Source: UBA11865 sp035686605
GTDB taxonomy: Bacteria > Chloroflexota > Anaerolineae > Promineifilales > Promineifilaceae
DNA: 14,067 nt
NCBI GenBank assembly: GCA_035686605.1
Contig: DASRZI010000101.1
Coordinates: forward strand, 1 to 14,067
Direction: 5' to 3'
Positions 6,982 to 13,569 of this stretch are shown here, in pieces. The position numbers and the translations under genes are program-made. Numbering within the stretch: the stretch's first letter is position 1; every line of letters starts with the position of its first letter. The notes under the pieces were generated by a model that did not search any database, had not been told where the DNA came from, and saw nothing but the letters and a program-made list of their open reading frames with translations.

Positions 6982-7263
6982 ATGGATTTCAGCAACGCAT
7001 TGAACGCGCTTAAGATGGGCCACCGTGTCGCCCGCGAAGGTTGGAATGGTAAGGGGATGTTTATTTTCTTGGTTCCAGGTTCAACCTTCAAAGTCAACCG
7101 CCCACCGCTTTTGGGGATCTACTCCGAAGGCACTGAAATTAATTATCATGGACATGTCGACATGAAGACTGCCGACGATATGGTGGTCCCCTGGCTTTGC
7201 AGCCAGACCGATATGCTCGCCGAGGACTGGGAGTTGGTTGACGATAAGGAGCAAGCGGCATGA
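6982..7263 (+). CDS. tad2: DUF2829 protein, Tad2-like anti-Thoeris sponge
   Basis: A 93-residue protein covering the full DUF2829 domain: FSNALNALKMGHRVAREGW at 3-21, a central beta region, and the C-terminal signature PWLCSQTDMLAEDWELV at 70-86 with Trp71, Asp77 and Trp83. DUF2829 is the family of Tad2, a phage protein shown to bind and sequester the cyclic-ADP-ribose-type signal of Thoeris defence; some relatives also bind cyclic dinucleotides. Function here is inferred from family. AAAGGAAG at 6966-6973 is a strong ribosome binding site eight bases before ATG 6982. The gene overlaps the scaffold gene by four bases (ATGA), so it is made with the late morphogenesis proteins. Not every DUF2829 member need be a sponge. 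Confidence 0.8.
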   Translation: MDFSNALNALKMGHRVAREGWNGKGMFIFLVPGSTFKVNRPPLLGIYSEGTEINYHGHVDMKTADDMVVPWLCSQTDMLAEDWELVDDKEQAA

Positions 7264-8171
7264 CCGATGCATGGGAAGAAAACGATACCGAGGCCCTAGC
7301 CAAGGACCTCACCTCCTCCGTCGATAAAGAGCCTGACGAAGGCACCGAACCAGAAGACTTCTTATCAATTATCGATGACGATGACGATGACGGAGACGGC
7401 AAACAAGGCGTAGCTGAAGATAAGCCAGGGCCAAAAGCTAAGGACACCCGGTTCCAACAGCGCATTGACCAACTCACCAGAGATAGGAATGACGCGCTTC
7501 GGCGCGCAGCGGCGGCGGAAGCCGCCACAACGGACATTTCTGATCGTCTAAATAAGTTGGAGACAGGCGTTACCGAAAAACAGATCCAAGACTTTAAGAC
7601 TACCTATGAAGAGGTCAGGTCCAGATTGGTGACTGCTACCGAAGAAGGTGACACAAACCAACAAGTCGCCCTTATGGAGAAGCTTGCTGACATGCGCGCT
7701 GCTGCCCGCGTGGCGGAGGCCCGCGAATCTAATATCCAACAGGCCCAACGCCAGGATGATCGCCAACACGCCCCAGCCCCCGGACAACCATCCCCTCCGC
7801 CTCCTGAAGCTATGACATGGTGGAATAAGAATCGTTGGTTTAATGCCCCTGGGAATGAAGATGCAAGTACCATGGCAAGAGCAATTGATGTGAGATTGGA
7901 GCAAGAAGGCTTTGATAAAAATGATCCTTCTTACTACATTGAACTAGATAACCGTTTACAAGTCCGTTTTCCTGAGCTATACACTAAAGCAGAACCCCGT
8001 CGTCGTTCTCCCGCCGCCGCTAGTACAGGAGGTCGTGGGGGGAAACCTAAAGGGGACAACAGACTAAGACTAACTCGTGAGGAATTAAGTACCGCGCAAG
8101 AGTTGGGGCTCAGCACAAAGGAAGAGCTCACCGAATATGCTAAAGAAGTTGAAAAGAATAGAGGTACATGA
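7260..8171 (+). CDS. Capsid scaffolding protein
   Basis: A 303-residue, highly charged, mostly helical protein lying before the capsid gene, as scaffolds do. Residues 1-50 are acidic with a six-Asp run at 39-44. Residues 63-165 are predicted coiled coil. A Pro/Gln linker follows (about 166-183). A compact conserved segment then contains WWNKNRWFN (187-195) and YYIELDNRLQVRFPEL (225-240), familiar from scaffold-like proteins of aquatic podoviruses. The basic tail (247-270) and final helices, LTREELSTAQELGLSTKEEL at 271-290, would be the capsid-binding part by analogy with P22 gp8. It directs prohead assembly and leaves or is degraded before packaging. AAGGAG at 7246-7251 lies eight bases before the ATG. 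No protease is encoded in the window. Confidence 0.82.
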   Translation: MTDAWEENDTEALAKDLTSSVDKEPDEGTEPEDFLSIIDDDDDDGDGKQGVAEDKPGPKAKDTRFQQRIDQLTRDRNDALRRAAAAEAATTDISDRLNKLETGVTEKQIQDFKTTYEEVRSRLVTATEEGDTNQQVALMEKLADMRAAARVAEARESNIQQAQRQDDRQHAPAPGQPSPPPPEAMTWWNKNRWFNAPGNEDASTMARAIDVRLEQEGFDKNDPSYYIELDNRLQVRFPELYTKAEPRRRSPAAASTGGRGGKPKGDNRLRLTREELSTAQELGLSTKEELTEYAKEVEKNRGT

Positions 8172-8173
8172 TC

Positions 8174-8665
8174 ATGTCAACAAAGCGCACGTCACGAGAA
8201 GCAGAAGAAGCCCATCTGGATCGCGAGGATCTCTCGCGCGAAGATATATGGGAACCTACAGCACTTTTGGAAGCACCGCCCGCTAGACCGGGGATGCGTC
8301 AGCGTTGGGTTTCCACCTCGATTCTGGGGAAAGACGCGCCACAGCATACAGCGCGAAGATTACGAGAAGGTTGGACTCCTAGGCCCTCTAACAGTGTTCC
8401 CATAGACTTTTATGCGCCGACCATAGCGCACGGACAGTTTGAAGGGGTTGTTGGGGTGGAAGGCATGATTCTATGCGAAATGCCCGAAGAGCGAGCTCAG
8501 TCTCGCGACAGATATTTTCGTGGCAAGACCAAGGACCAACAGCGTTTCGTAAATCAGGCGCTCGATAAAGTGGCTCAGTCCGGTGGGGTTGATATAGACA
8601 AAACCTCAAAAGAAGGTATTGATCGTGGTGCCAGACCCTCTGTGGTTATGGAAGACGATGGATAG
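8174..8665 (+). CDS. Conserved protein of the scaffold-capsid cluster, unknown function
   Basis: A 163-residue soluble protein. ATG 8174 is preferred over ATG 8168, which overlaps the scaffold stop, because GAGG at 8161-8164 is nine bases from 8174 but only three from 8168. The segment RQRWVSTSILGKDAPQHTAR (22-41 from Met8174), then REGWTPRP and VGVEGMILCEMPEERA, is a recognisable pattern of a protein found between scaffold and capsid genes in many aquatic phages. Its role is not established to my knowledge. It is rich in Arg, Asp and Glu, with no membrane segment. Position suggests an assembly cofactor or minor head component. Confidence 0.75.
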   Translation: MSTKRTSREAEEAHLDREDLSREDIWEPTALLEAPPARPGMRQRWVSTSILGKDAPQHTARRLREGWTPRPSNSVPIDFYAPTIAHGQFEGVVGVEGMILCEMPEERAQSRDRYFRGKTKDQQRFVNQALDKVAQSGGVDIDKTSKEGIDRGARPSVVMEDDG

Positions 8666-8676
8666 CTTCACAACCG

Positions 8677-8682
8677 AAAGGA
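8677..8682 (+). promoter_or_regulatory. Ribosome binding site deciding the start at 8690
   Basis: AAAGGA lies seven bases before ATG 8690 and only four before the overlapping in-frame GTG at 8687. This favours the ATG as the start of the putative decoration protein. Confidence 0.6.
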
Positions 8683-8689
8683 TCGAGTG

Positions 8690-9256
8690 ATGGCTAATAC
8701 TGATGCTCCACGCGGATTCTGGCCGGTTCGACATTTGTCGGGCGGTACGATTCGCATGAGTGAATATACGATCGCGAGTACCTATGGTACTGGGATCTTT
8801 AAAGGCGACGTGGTGAAACTCGTTGGCGGTGGGGGCATTGAAGCCGCCGCTGCTGCTGACCGTGTCCTTGGTGTTTTTGCCGGGTGCCAATATGTAGATG
8901 CCGCCGGGAACCAAGTTTTCAGCAAATACTGGCCCGCTTCAACCGTCGCAACTGAGATTGTAGCTTGGGTTTACGATGACCCGAACATTGTGTTCGCTGC
9001 TCAGCAAGAGACCGGGGGCACTATTGCTGCCGCAGACGTTGGTCTCTTGGGCGACCATGTTGCCGGGGCCGGGGACACCTCCACCGGAATTTCACGCCAC
9101 GAGTTCGAGGCGACGGTTGGTACAGGTAATGCTGCCTTCCGTTTCCACGGTATACTTAAATCTCCAGGAAATGCGTATGGTGAACACGCGAACGTGCTCG
9201 TAACGATCTTTGAGCATGAATTCTCGCGTGATGACTCTACGACTCCTGGCGTATAG
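8690..9256 (+). CDS. Putative capsid decoration or minor head protein
   Basis: A 188-residue beta-rich, Gly/Ala-rich protein directly before the major capsid gene, the usual place for head decoration proteins such as lambda gpD. It begins MANTDAPRGFWPVRHLSGG, then RMSEYTIASTYGTGIFKGD, a start familiar from structural proteins of aquatic podoviruses. YWPASTVATEIVAWVYDDPN near 84-103 and the ending HANVLVTIFEHEFSRDD are also typical. Decoration is inferred from place and composition; I cannot see homology to a protein of proven structure. No signal peptide or membrane segment is present. Twelve bases separate it from the capsid gene. Confidence 0.75.
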   Translation: MANTDAPRGFWPVRHLSGGTIRMSEYTIASTYGTGIFKGDVVKLVGGGGIEAAAAADRVLGVFAGCQYVDAAGNQVFSKYWPASTVATEIVAWVYDDPNIVFAAQQETGGTIAAADVGLLGDHVAGAGDTSTGISRHEFEATVGTGNAAFRFHGILKSPGNAYGEHANVLVTIFEHEFSRDDSTTPGV

Positions 9257-9268
9257 GAGCACTGAACC

Positions 9269-10174
9269 ATGCCTATGCCAAGAGCATCATTTCCGAAAGG
9301 GCTGGAAGAAGGGCTCAACACCCTGTTCGGTCTTTCCTATAAAGCTTTCCCAACTCAGTACACGGGGATCTTCGAGCACAATACTTCTAAAAAGGCGTTT
9401 GAGGAAGACGTCCTTATGGAAGGCTTCGGAGAAGCCCCGGAGAAATCTGAAGGCGGGGCCGTGTCCTATGACACCGCAAACGAAGTTTGGACAAAACGCT
9501 ATACGCATAAGACCTATGCGTTGGCTTTCGCCCTGACCCAGGAAGCGGAAGAGGACCATCTCTACATGAGCCTTGGGCGCAAATACGTTAAGGCGCTCGC
9601 GCGGTCCATGCACCACACCAAGGAGATCACCGGAGCCAATATCCTCAATAACGGCTTCGATTCAGCATATGCTGGTGGTGATGGTAAAGAGTTGCTGGCC
9701 ACGGACCATCCTACTTCGGATGGAAACCAGTCAAACGAGCTTGCTACCTCTGCAGATCTTAATGAGACTTCCCTTGAGCAGATCCTCATTAATATCTCTC
9801 AGGTTAAAGATGACCGAGGCATTCCTCTTGCTGCCACGGGCCTCAAGCTTATTATCCCGCCTGCCCTTGTTTTTGTTGCTGAACGACTCTTGCAATCTTC
9901 GTTGCGGGTGGACTCGGCTAACAACGACATCAACGCGATTAAGTCTGCCGGTTATTGCCCGCAGGGCTTTGTCGTCAACCAGCGTCTTACCGACACTGAC
10001 GCTTGGTTCATTAAAACGGACTGCCCGGATGGTCTCAAGTACTTCCAGCGTATCGCCTTGCAGAAGGGTATGGAAGGGGACTTTGAAACCGGCAATCTTC
10101 GTTACAAGACCCGTGAACGCTATGCCTTCGGTCATACCGACTGGCGCGGCGTTTTTGGTTCTCCCGGAGCCTAA
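9269..10174 (+). CDS. Major capsid protein, Mu gpT-like (HK97 fold)
   Basis: A 301-residue shell protein. The sequence has the layout of Mu-like gpT capsid proteins: an N-terminal arm (1-60) with SFPKGLEEGLNTLF, a conserved WTKRYTHKTYALAFALTQE at 74-92, the ATDHPTSDG turn at 144-152, a central beta region ending LKLIIPPALVFVAERLL near 188-204, and a C-terminal DTDAWFIKTD ... YFQRIALQKG ... RYKTRERYAFGHTDWRG. This family adopts the HK97 fold and forms the icosahedral shell. TAGGAG at 9254-9259 is nine bases before the ATG, a strong site fitting a highly made protein. A strong terminator follows within 35 bases. The neighbouring co-chaperonin and scaffold probably assist its folding and assembly. 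Confidence 0.92.
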   Translation: MPMPRASFPKGLEEGLNTLFGLSYKAFPTQYTGIFEHNTSKKAFEEDVLMEGFGEAPEKSEGGAVSYDTANEVWTKRYTHKTYALAFALTQEAEEDHLYMSLGRKYVKALARSMHHTKEITGANILNNGFDSAYAGGDGKELLATDHPTSDGNQSNELATSADLNETSLEQILINISQVKDDRGIPLAATGLKLIIPPALVFVAERLLQSSLRVDSANNDINAIKSAGYCPQGFVVNQRLTDTDAWFIKTDCPDGLKYFQRIALQKGMEGDFETGNLRYKTRERYAFGHTDWRGVFGSPGA

Positions 10175-10177
10175 CCA

Positions 10178-10202
10178 TTTAAGGTTCTCCCTGAACCTTA
10201 AA
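10178..10202 (+). terminator. First hairpin after the capsid gene
   Basis: TTTAAGGTTC at 10178-10187 pairs perfectly with GAACCTTAAA at 10193-10202 across a five-base loop, and a short CTTTT follows. It starts four bases after the capsid stop. It is AU-rich and weaker than the next hairpin; it may be an auxiliary terminator or protect the 3' end of the mRNA. Confidence 0.55.
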
Positions 10203-10206
10203 CTTT

Positions 10207-10237
10207 TCCCCCGGCCTTTCGCCGGGGGATTTTTATT
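10207..10237 (+). terminator. Strong intrinsic terminator after the capsid gene
   Basis: TCCCCCGGC at 10207-10215 pairs with GCCGGGGGA at 10221-10229 around a CTTTC loop, giving a nine-base-pair, GC-rich stem. It is followed at once by TTTTTATT (10230-10237). This is a textbook rho-independent terminator and should lower transcription into the downstream fibre and neck genes. Confidence 0.9.
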
Positions 10238-10264
10238 GCACACCCACAGCGTCTCTGCTATAGT
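10236..10264 (+). promoter_or_regulatory. Candidate sigma70-type promoter after the terminator
   Basis: TTGCAC at 10236-10241 and TATAGT at 10259-10264 are separated by 17 bases. The -10 matches TATAAT at five of six places; the -35 matches TTGACA only at its first three. It follows the terminator and lies about 60 bases before the ATG at 10324, which would leave a 5' leader containing AAGGA at 10311-10315. Placement is convincing, the -35 match is modest. Confidence 0.45.
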
Positions 10265-10323
10265 TTTTTCCGTTCGGTCCCAGTGACTTGAGAACACCTC
10301 TCGCTTGAACAAGGAATTTTCAT

Positions 10324-11238
10324 ATGCCCATTTCCAATTATCCCAATGGTTTTTCTGGCGGCGTCTCAGTTCGCGGACTGCCGGTTCTTAATACGTATGG
10401 CGGAAACGTCTTTTGGGTTCACTCAGTTCTAGGTTCTGACGGCAACCCAGGCACCCAAAACCAGCCCTTTGCCACGATTGATTACGCCATCGGCCGCTGC
10501 ACCGCCTCCCAGGGCGATATGGTTATGGTCAAGGCGGGTCATGTAGAGACTCTTGCCGCTAACATCACAATGGATGTAATTGGTGTTCAGGTCATTGGCC
10601 TGGGCCACGGGACTATCCGGCCAACTATCACTGTCGGCGTGTTTGATGGCACCGTTGCTATGACCGCCGCTAGTTCAGTTATGTCCAACATCAGGTTTGT
10701 ACTTGAAGCCACCGACGATACCGTTACCAGTTGCTTTACGATCACGGCTGACGGCTGTATTGTTGATAGCTGCGAAACTGTGGTTCATGCCACGGCACAG
10801 TTCACAACCCATCTTACTGCCACCGACGCGCAATTTGTTGAAATTACCAACAACAAATTCCGTTCGCTGCACACGGCCAGTTCTACCTCTGGTGTTGTGG
10901 TTGACGGGTGTGACGATCTGGTAATGATCGGCAACCTGATCGACGGTCACTTTACCGAACATGCTTTGGACAACACCACACCAGCCTCTTGTGATGAGAT
11001 CCTTCGGGCCGTTATTAGTCATAACTATATCCAGAACCGTTCTGCCACAGCCGGTGACTTAGCGGTTGAGTTGGATGCTGCCGCAACAGGCATCTTTGAA
11101 CACAACAGCATTATCGGCGGCCTCGCGACAATAGCCGCAAACGCTGATATCGGCAATATGTGCAATATCCAGAGCTATGTTTCTGATTCGTCTGGTGTTG
11201 ATATCTATGGCCTCCAGTTAGGGACCGTCGCAGCTTAA
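10324..11238 (+). CDS. Right-handed beta-helix protein, putative head fibre or decoration
   Basis: A 304-residue protein. Residues 28-75 carry the pattern GNVFWVHSVLGSDGNPGTQ then PFATIDYAIGRCTASQGD, common to phage proteins with pectate-lyase-like parallel beta-helices. VMVKAGHVETL and VIGLGHGTIRPTITV follow. From about 110 to 290 there are repeated short strands of the type SNIRFVL, IVDSCET, VEITNNKFRS, VMIGNLIDG, ISHNYIQN and FEHNSIIGG, with the Asn/Asp turns expected of helix rungs. No catalytic triad of a polysaccharide lyase is evident, so binding or a structural role is more likely than cleavage. Genes like this beside the capsid gene are usually thought to encode head fibres or surface decorations; that is inference. 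AAGGA at 10311-10315 precedes the ATG by eight bases. Confidence 0.75.
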   Translation: MPISNYPNGFSGGVSVRGLPVLNTYGGNVFWVHSVLGSDGNPGTQNQPFATIDYAIGRCTASQGDMVMVKAGHVETLAANITMDVIGVQVIGLGHGTIRPTITVGVFDGTVAMTAASSVMSNIRFVLEATDDTVTSCFTITADGCIVDSCETVVHATAQFTTHLTATDAQFVEITNNKFRSLHTASSTSGVVVDGCDDLVMIGNLIDGHFTEHALDNTTPASCDEILRAVISHNYIQNRSATAGDLAVELDAAATGIFEHNSIIGGLATIAANADIGNMCNIQSYVSDSSGVDIYGLQLGTVAA

Positions 11239-11244
11239 CCCATA

Positions 11245-11267
11245 GGCGGGGGGCCCTGCCCCCCGCC
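11245..11267 (+). terminator. GC-only hairpin between structural genes
   Basis: GGCGGGGGG at 11245-11253 pairs with CCCCCCGCC at 11259-11267 around CCCTG, a perfect nine-pair stem that can extend by a C-G pair. Only GTTTA follows, so the U-tract is poor. It may act as a weak terminator or mRNA stabiliser in the 50-base gap. No promoter is visible after it. Confidence 0.5.
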
Positions 11268-11288
11268 GTTTACCGAGAGGATATAAAG

Positions 11289-12245
11289 ATGTCCCGCATT
11301 AAGGTCATCACTCTTACACCAGACGCTCTTGATAGAAACGGTATTTCCCTAACCGATACCATCCTGGCTACGCGTCTTGACTTTCTCCTTAACGGCGCAC
11401 TTGCCACAGGATACGACCGAGACGGCATAGGGGCAAGCCAAACCCCTACCAGTGCCGCCGCTATGACCCTCGACGGGGCCAGGGGGACCGACTTCAGGGC
11501 CCAGGGGGGTGTGCATGTGCTTTTGTACGGCGCGGCTGACGACACGGGCCGCACGTTTACGGTGGTGGGCACGGACGTCAATAACTACCCCATTACCGAG
11601 GCCATCACGGGCCCCGACGCCACGCTCATTGTCCTGAGTGCTGCGCGCTTCTATACCGTTGTCTCTGTCACCCCTGATGCTGCGACAGCCGGTGCCATTG
11701 AAATCGGCACCAACGGATATATCAACTTCACCCAGGCCCAGCATCTTTCCACATTTAGTTCTGGGGATGAGTCGGGGGAGACTTTGACATTTGTTGGAGA
11801 AGATCGCTACGGCAACGCCCTGACAGAGACTGACGTGGGTCCAACGGCGGCGGCTACGGTCACAGCCTTGAAAAACTTCAAAAAGTTATACAAGGCGTCT
11901 ATCGGTACGGCGTCCACCGGGGCGATTGAACTTGGTGTCAATGGTACGTGTGAGAGCCAATGGTTTCAATTGAACTATAGGGGCCAAAATTTTAACACAG
12001 GATTCTCTGTAGATTTTGCTCCTGCTGGAGTAATGACTTATACGGTCCAACATACGATGGACGATTTACAGGCGGTTGGATTTACTGAAGACGGGGCAAC
12101 GGCCTATAATCATTCTGTTGTTGCTGCGAAAACTGCTGCTCTAGATGGGGTCTATGCCACTCCCGTCAATGCTATACGTCTTCAGATAACGGCTCACACA
12201 TCTGGTGTTGCTAATCTACGTGTTACTCAAACGAGCGGGTGGTGA
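11289..12245 (+). CDS. Structural protein with duplicated beta-sandwich repeats
   Basis: A 318-residue beta-rich protein. Two copies of a 57-residue unit are visible at residues 87-143 and 163-219. Each has G-x-T-x-T-x-V-G-x-D, then ITE or LTE, a GP turn, an F-x-x-L/V stretch, and ends G-A-I-E-I/L-G-x-N-G. Residues 224-318 form a different domain containing QWFQLNYRGQNFNTGF, TYTVQHTMDDLQ and a final LRVTQTSGW, familiar from phage virion proteins whose exact place is not assigned. The N-terminal 86 residues seem less repetitive. I infer a virion surface or neck protein. AGAGGAT at 11276-11282 is a good ribosome binding site. The gene is six bases before the adaptor gene. Confidence 0.7.
   Translation: MSRIKVITLTPDALDRNGISLTDTILATRLDFLLNGALATGYDRDGIGASQTPTSAAAMTLDGARGTDFRAQGGVHVLLYGAADDTGRTFTVVGTDVNNYPITEAITGPDATLIVLSAARFYTVVSVTPDAATAGAIEIGTNGYINFTQAQHLSTFSSGDESGETLTFVGEDRYGNALTETDVGPTAAATVTALKNFKKLYKASIGTASTGAIELGVNGTCESQWFQLNYRGQNFNTGFSVDFAPAGVMTYTVQHTMDDLQAVGFTEDGATAYNHSVVAAKTAALDGVYATPVNAIRLQITAHTSGVANLRVTQTSGW
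11547..11945 (+). repeat. Internal duplication encoding two 57-residue beta units
   Basis: Unit one is at 11547-11717 and unit two at 11775-11945, separated by 57 bases. They align without gaps from GRTFTVVGTDVNNYPITE against GETLTFVGEDRYGNALTE through to GAIEIGTNG against GAIELGVNG. The DNA is well diverged, so the duplication is old and is kept at protein level. Confidence 0.7.
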
Positions 12246-12251
12246 TTAGTT

Positions 12252-12923
12252 GTGGCTACCAGTGGAACAGTGACTTGGCGGCTTAACGTTGAGCAGATCC
12301 TTGTTGAGGCGTATGAACGCTGTGGCAAGGATGCTCAGGTTTTAACAAATTACCAAACGACCACGGCCATGCGGAGCCTGAACCTCTTGTTTGTTGAATG
12401 GGCAAATGAGGGCGTGAACTATTGGGCCACTTCTCAGGTTACATTAGACATGGTTTCAGGGACACAGAGCTACACCCTCCCAGCTGGCACGGTTGACATC
12501 GTAGCCCCGGTGTACAGGCGCAGCGGAGCGGACACTGAACTTACGCGCCTTAGTTTGGATGAATGGCAGTTCAACCCCAGCAAAACCACAGCGGGCCTCT
12601 CAACTTCATACTTTCTTGATCGCCAGTACACCCCGGTTCTATATCTTTGGCCGGTACCGGACGATAGTACCGATGACGTGGTGTATTGGAAATTGAGCCA
12701 GCTTGAGGATATTGACACCTTAACCGATGATGCTGATGTACCATACCGCTGGAACGAGGCAATGTGCGCGGGGTTGGCGGAAAAGCTTTGTGCCAAAGAC
12801 CCACAGTTAAATATTCCCCGCCTAGAGCACTTGACCCTAAAAGCTAAGGAAAAGTTTGAAAACGCTTCAGTTGAAGAACGCGATAAAGCAAACTTGCAAG
12901 TCACAATTGTTGGGCGTAGATAA
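12252..12923 (+). CDS. Head-to-tail adaptor, P22 gp4-like tail accessory factor
   Basis: A 223-residue protein from GTG 12252. The pattern VEQILVEAYERCGKD (9-23), ALNLLF-like helix MRSLNLLFVEWANEGVNYWA (38-57), QSYTLPAGTVDIVAPVYRR near 72-90, and the helical C-terminus with RWNEAMCAGLAEKLCAK is characteristic of the P22 gp4 group, which binds below the portal and closes the neck after packaging. P22 gp4 is 166 residues, so this protein has an enlarged beta region (about 75-150, with LYLWPVPDDSTDDVVYWK). In P22, gp4 also has muralytic activity; no sign of that can be judged here. The stop overlaps the next start by one base (TAATG). Confidence 0.82.
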   Translation: MATSGTVTWRLNVEQILVEAYERCGKDAQVLTNYQTTTAMRSLNLLFVEWANEGVNYWATSQVTLDMVSGTQSYTLPAGTVDIVAPVYRRSGADTELTRLSLDEWQFNPSKTTAGLSTSYFLDRQYTPVLYLWPVPDDSTDDVVYWKLSQLEDIDTLTDDADVPYRWNEAMCAGLAEKLCAKDPQLNIPRLEHLTLKAKEKFENASVEERDKANLQVTIVGRR

Positions 12924-13120
12924 TGACCAAGAGACGCACAGTCGCACATTGTGATAGGTGCGGCTTTAAATATTATCATAGCCAGTTAAAGAAAGAGTGG
13001 AATAACCTGATGGTTTGTCCTGAGTGTTGGGAACCCAAGCACCAACAGCTTTTCCCCAAATCGCGTTTAGATGATGCCATAGCCTTACGCCACCCACGAC
13101 CAGATAGGGATCAAGATTAA
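12923..13120 (+). CDS. Small zinc-ribbon protein
   Basis: A 65-residue basic protein with two CxxC knuckles: CDRC at residues 10-13 and CPEC at 32-35. The segment CDRCGFKYYHSQLKKEW, then LMVCPECWEPKHQQ, is a familiar phage zinc-ribbon form placed in tail or neck clusters. The four Cys should bind one zinc ion. Partner (protein or DNA) is not known to me; its tight coupling to the adaptor gene suggests a small neck or assembly factor. It overlaps the adaptor stop by one base and its TAA touches the next ATG without a gap. Confidence 0.8.
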   Translation: MTKRRTVAHCDRCGFKYYHSQLKKEWNNLMVCPECWEPKHQQLFPKSRLDDAIALRHPRPDRDQD

Positions 13121-13558
13121 ATGGCCATATTTAATCCGTTCAACCAGTTCACCGAAGACCTCCACCACGGGGTCCATAACTTCACCAACACGGCCTCGGC
13201 GGTCCCGACAATCGCATTGTGTGCTGCGGCCAACGCCCCAGTGGCAACCAATTCAGTCCTCGCTAACCTGACGGAGATTGCCTACACCAACCTCTCCACC
13301 AGGGCTGTGACCATCACTTCCAGCGCGCAGACATCGGGGACGTATAAGCTGGTCCTGGCTGATCTTATCCTCTCCGCTTCTGGTGGAGCGGTGGCTACGT
13401 TCAGGTATGTTGTGCTGTACGCAGACGCACCAACCAGCCCTGCGGACCCTTTGATAGGGTGGTATGACTTTGGATCGGACGTAACCCTCCTCGACACACA
13501 GAGCCTGACCGTTGATTTCGATGGGGTTGGTGGGGTCTTTACTGATGCGTTTGCTTAA
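13121..13558 (+). CDS. Conserved phage structural-type protein, beta-rich
   Basis: A 145-residue protein beginning MAIFNPFNQFTEDLHHGVHN. The stretch TITSSAQTSGTYKLVLADL, then SASGGAVATFRYVVLYAD, PLIGWYDFGSD and TVDFDGVGG, is a well-known phage pattern often found among structural genes without an assigned role. Predicted fold is all beta after a short N-terminal helix. It directly follows the zinc-ribbon gene (TAAATG), with TAGGGA at 13105-13110 as a ribosome binding site. It could be a decoration or neck/tail component. Confidence 0.72.
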   Translation: MAIFNPFNQFTEDLHHGVHNFTNTASAVPTIALCAAANAPVATNSVLANLTEIAYTNLSTRAVTITSSAQTSGTYKLVLADLILSASGGAVATFRYVVLYADAPTSPADPLIGWYDFGSDVTLLDTQSLTVDFDGVGGVFTDAFA

Positions 13559-13569
13559 TAGGTGGTGAG

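Noticed and set aside
6522..7097. A 191-codon minus-strand frame opposite the co-chaperonin and Tad2-like genes
   Set aside because: It covers two recognisable + strand genes and their intergenic Shine-Dalgarno; no family features seen.
9573..10286. A 237-codon + strand frame overlapping the capsid gene and terminator
   Set aside because: Low-complexity Leu/Ser/Arg content and it runs through both hairpins; the capsid frame explains the DNA.
9731..10312. A 193-codon minus-strand frame across the capsid gene end
   Set aside because: It lies opposite a clear capsid gene and reads through the terminator hairpins; composition is that of a shadow frame.
10324..11238. Polysaccharide lyase or depolymerase call for the beta-helix protein
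   Set aside because: No catalytic residues of a lyase or hydrolase can be pointed to, and the place by the capsid gene fits a head fibre better than a tailspike.
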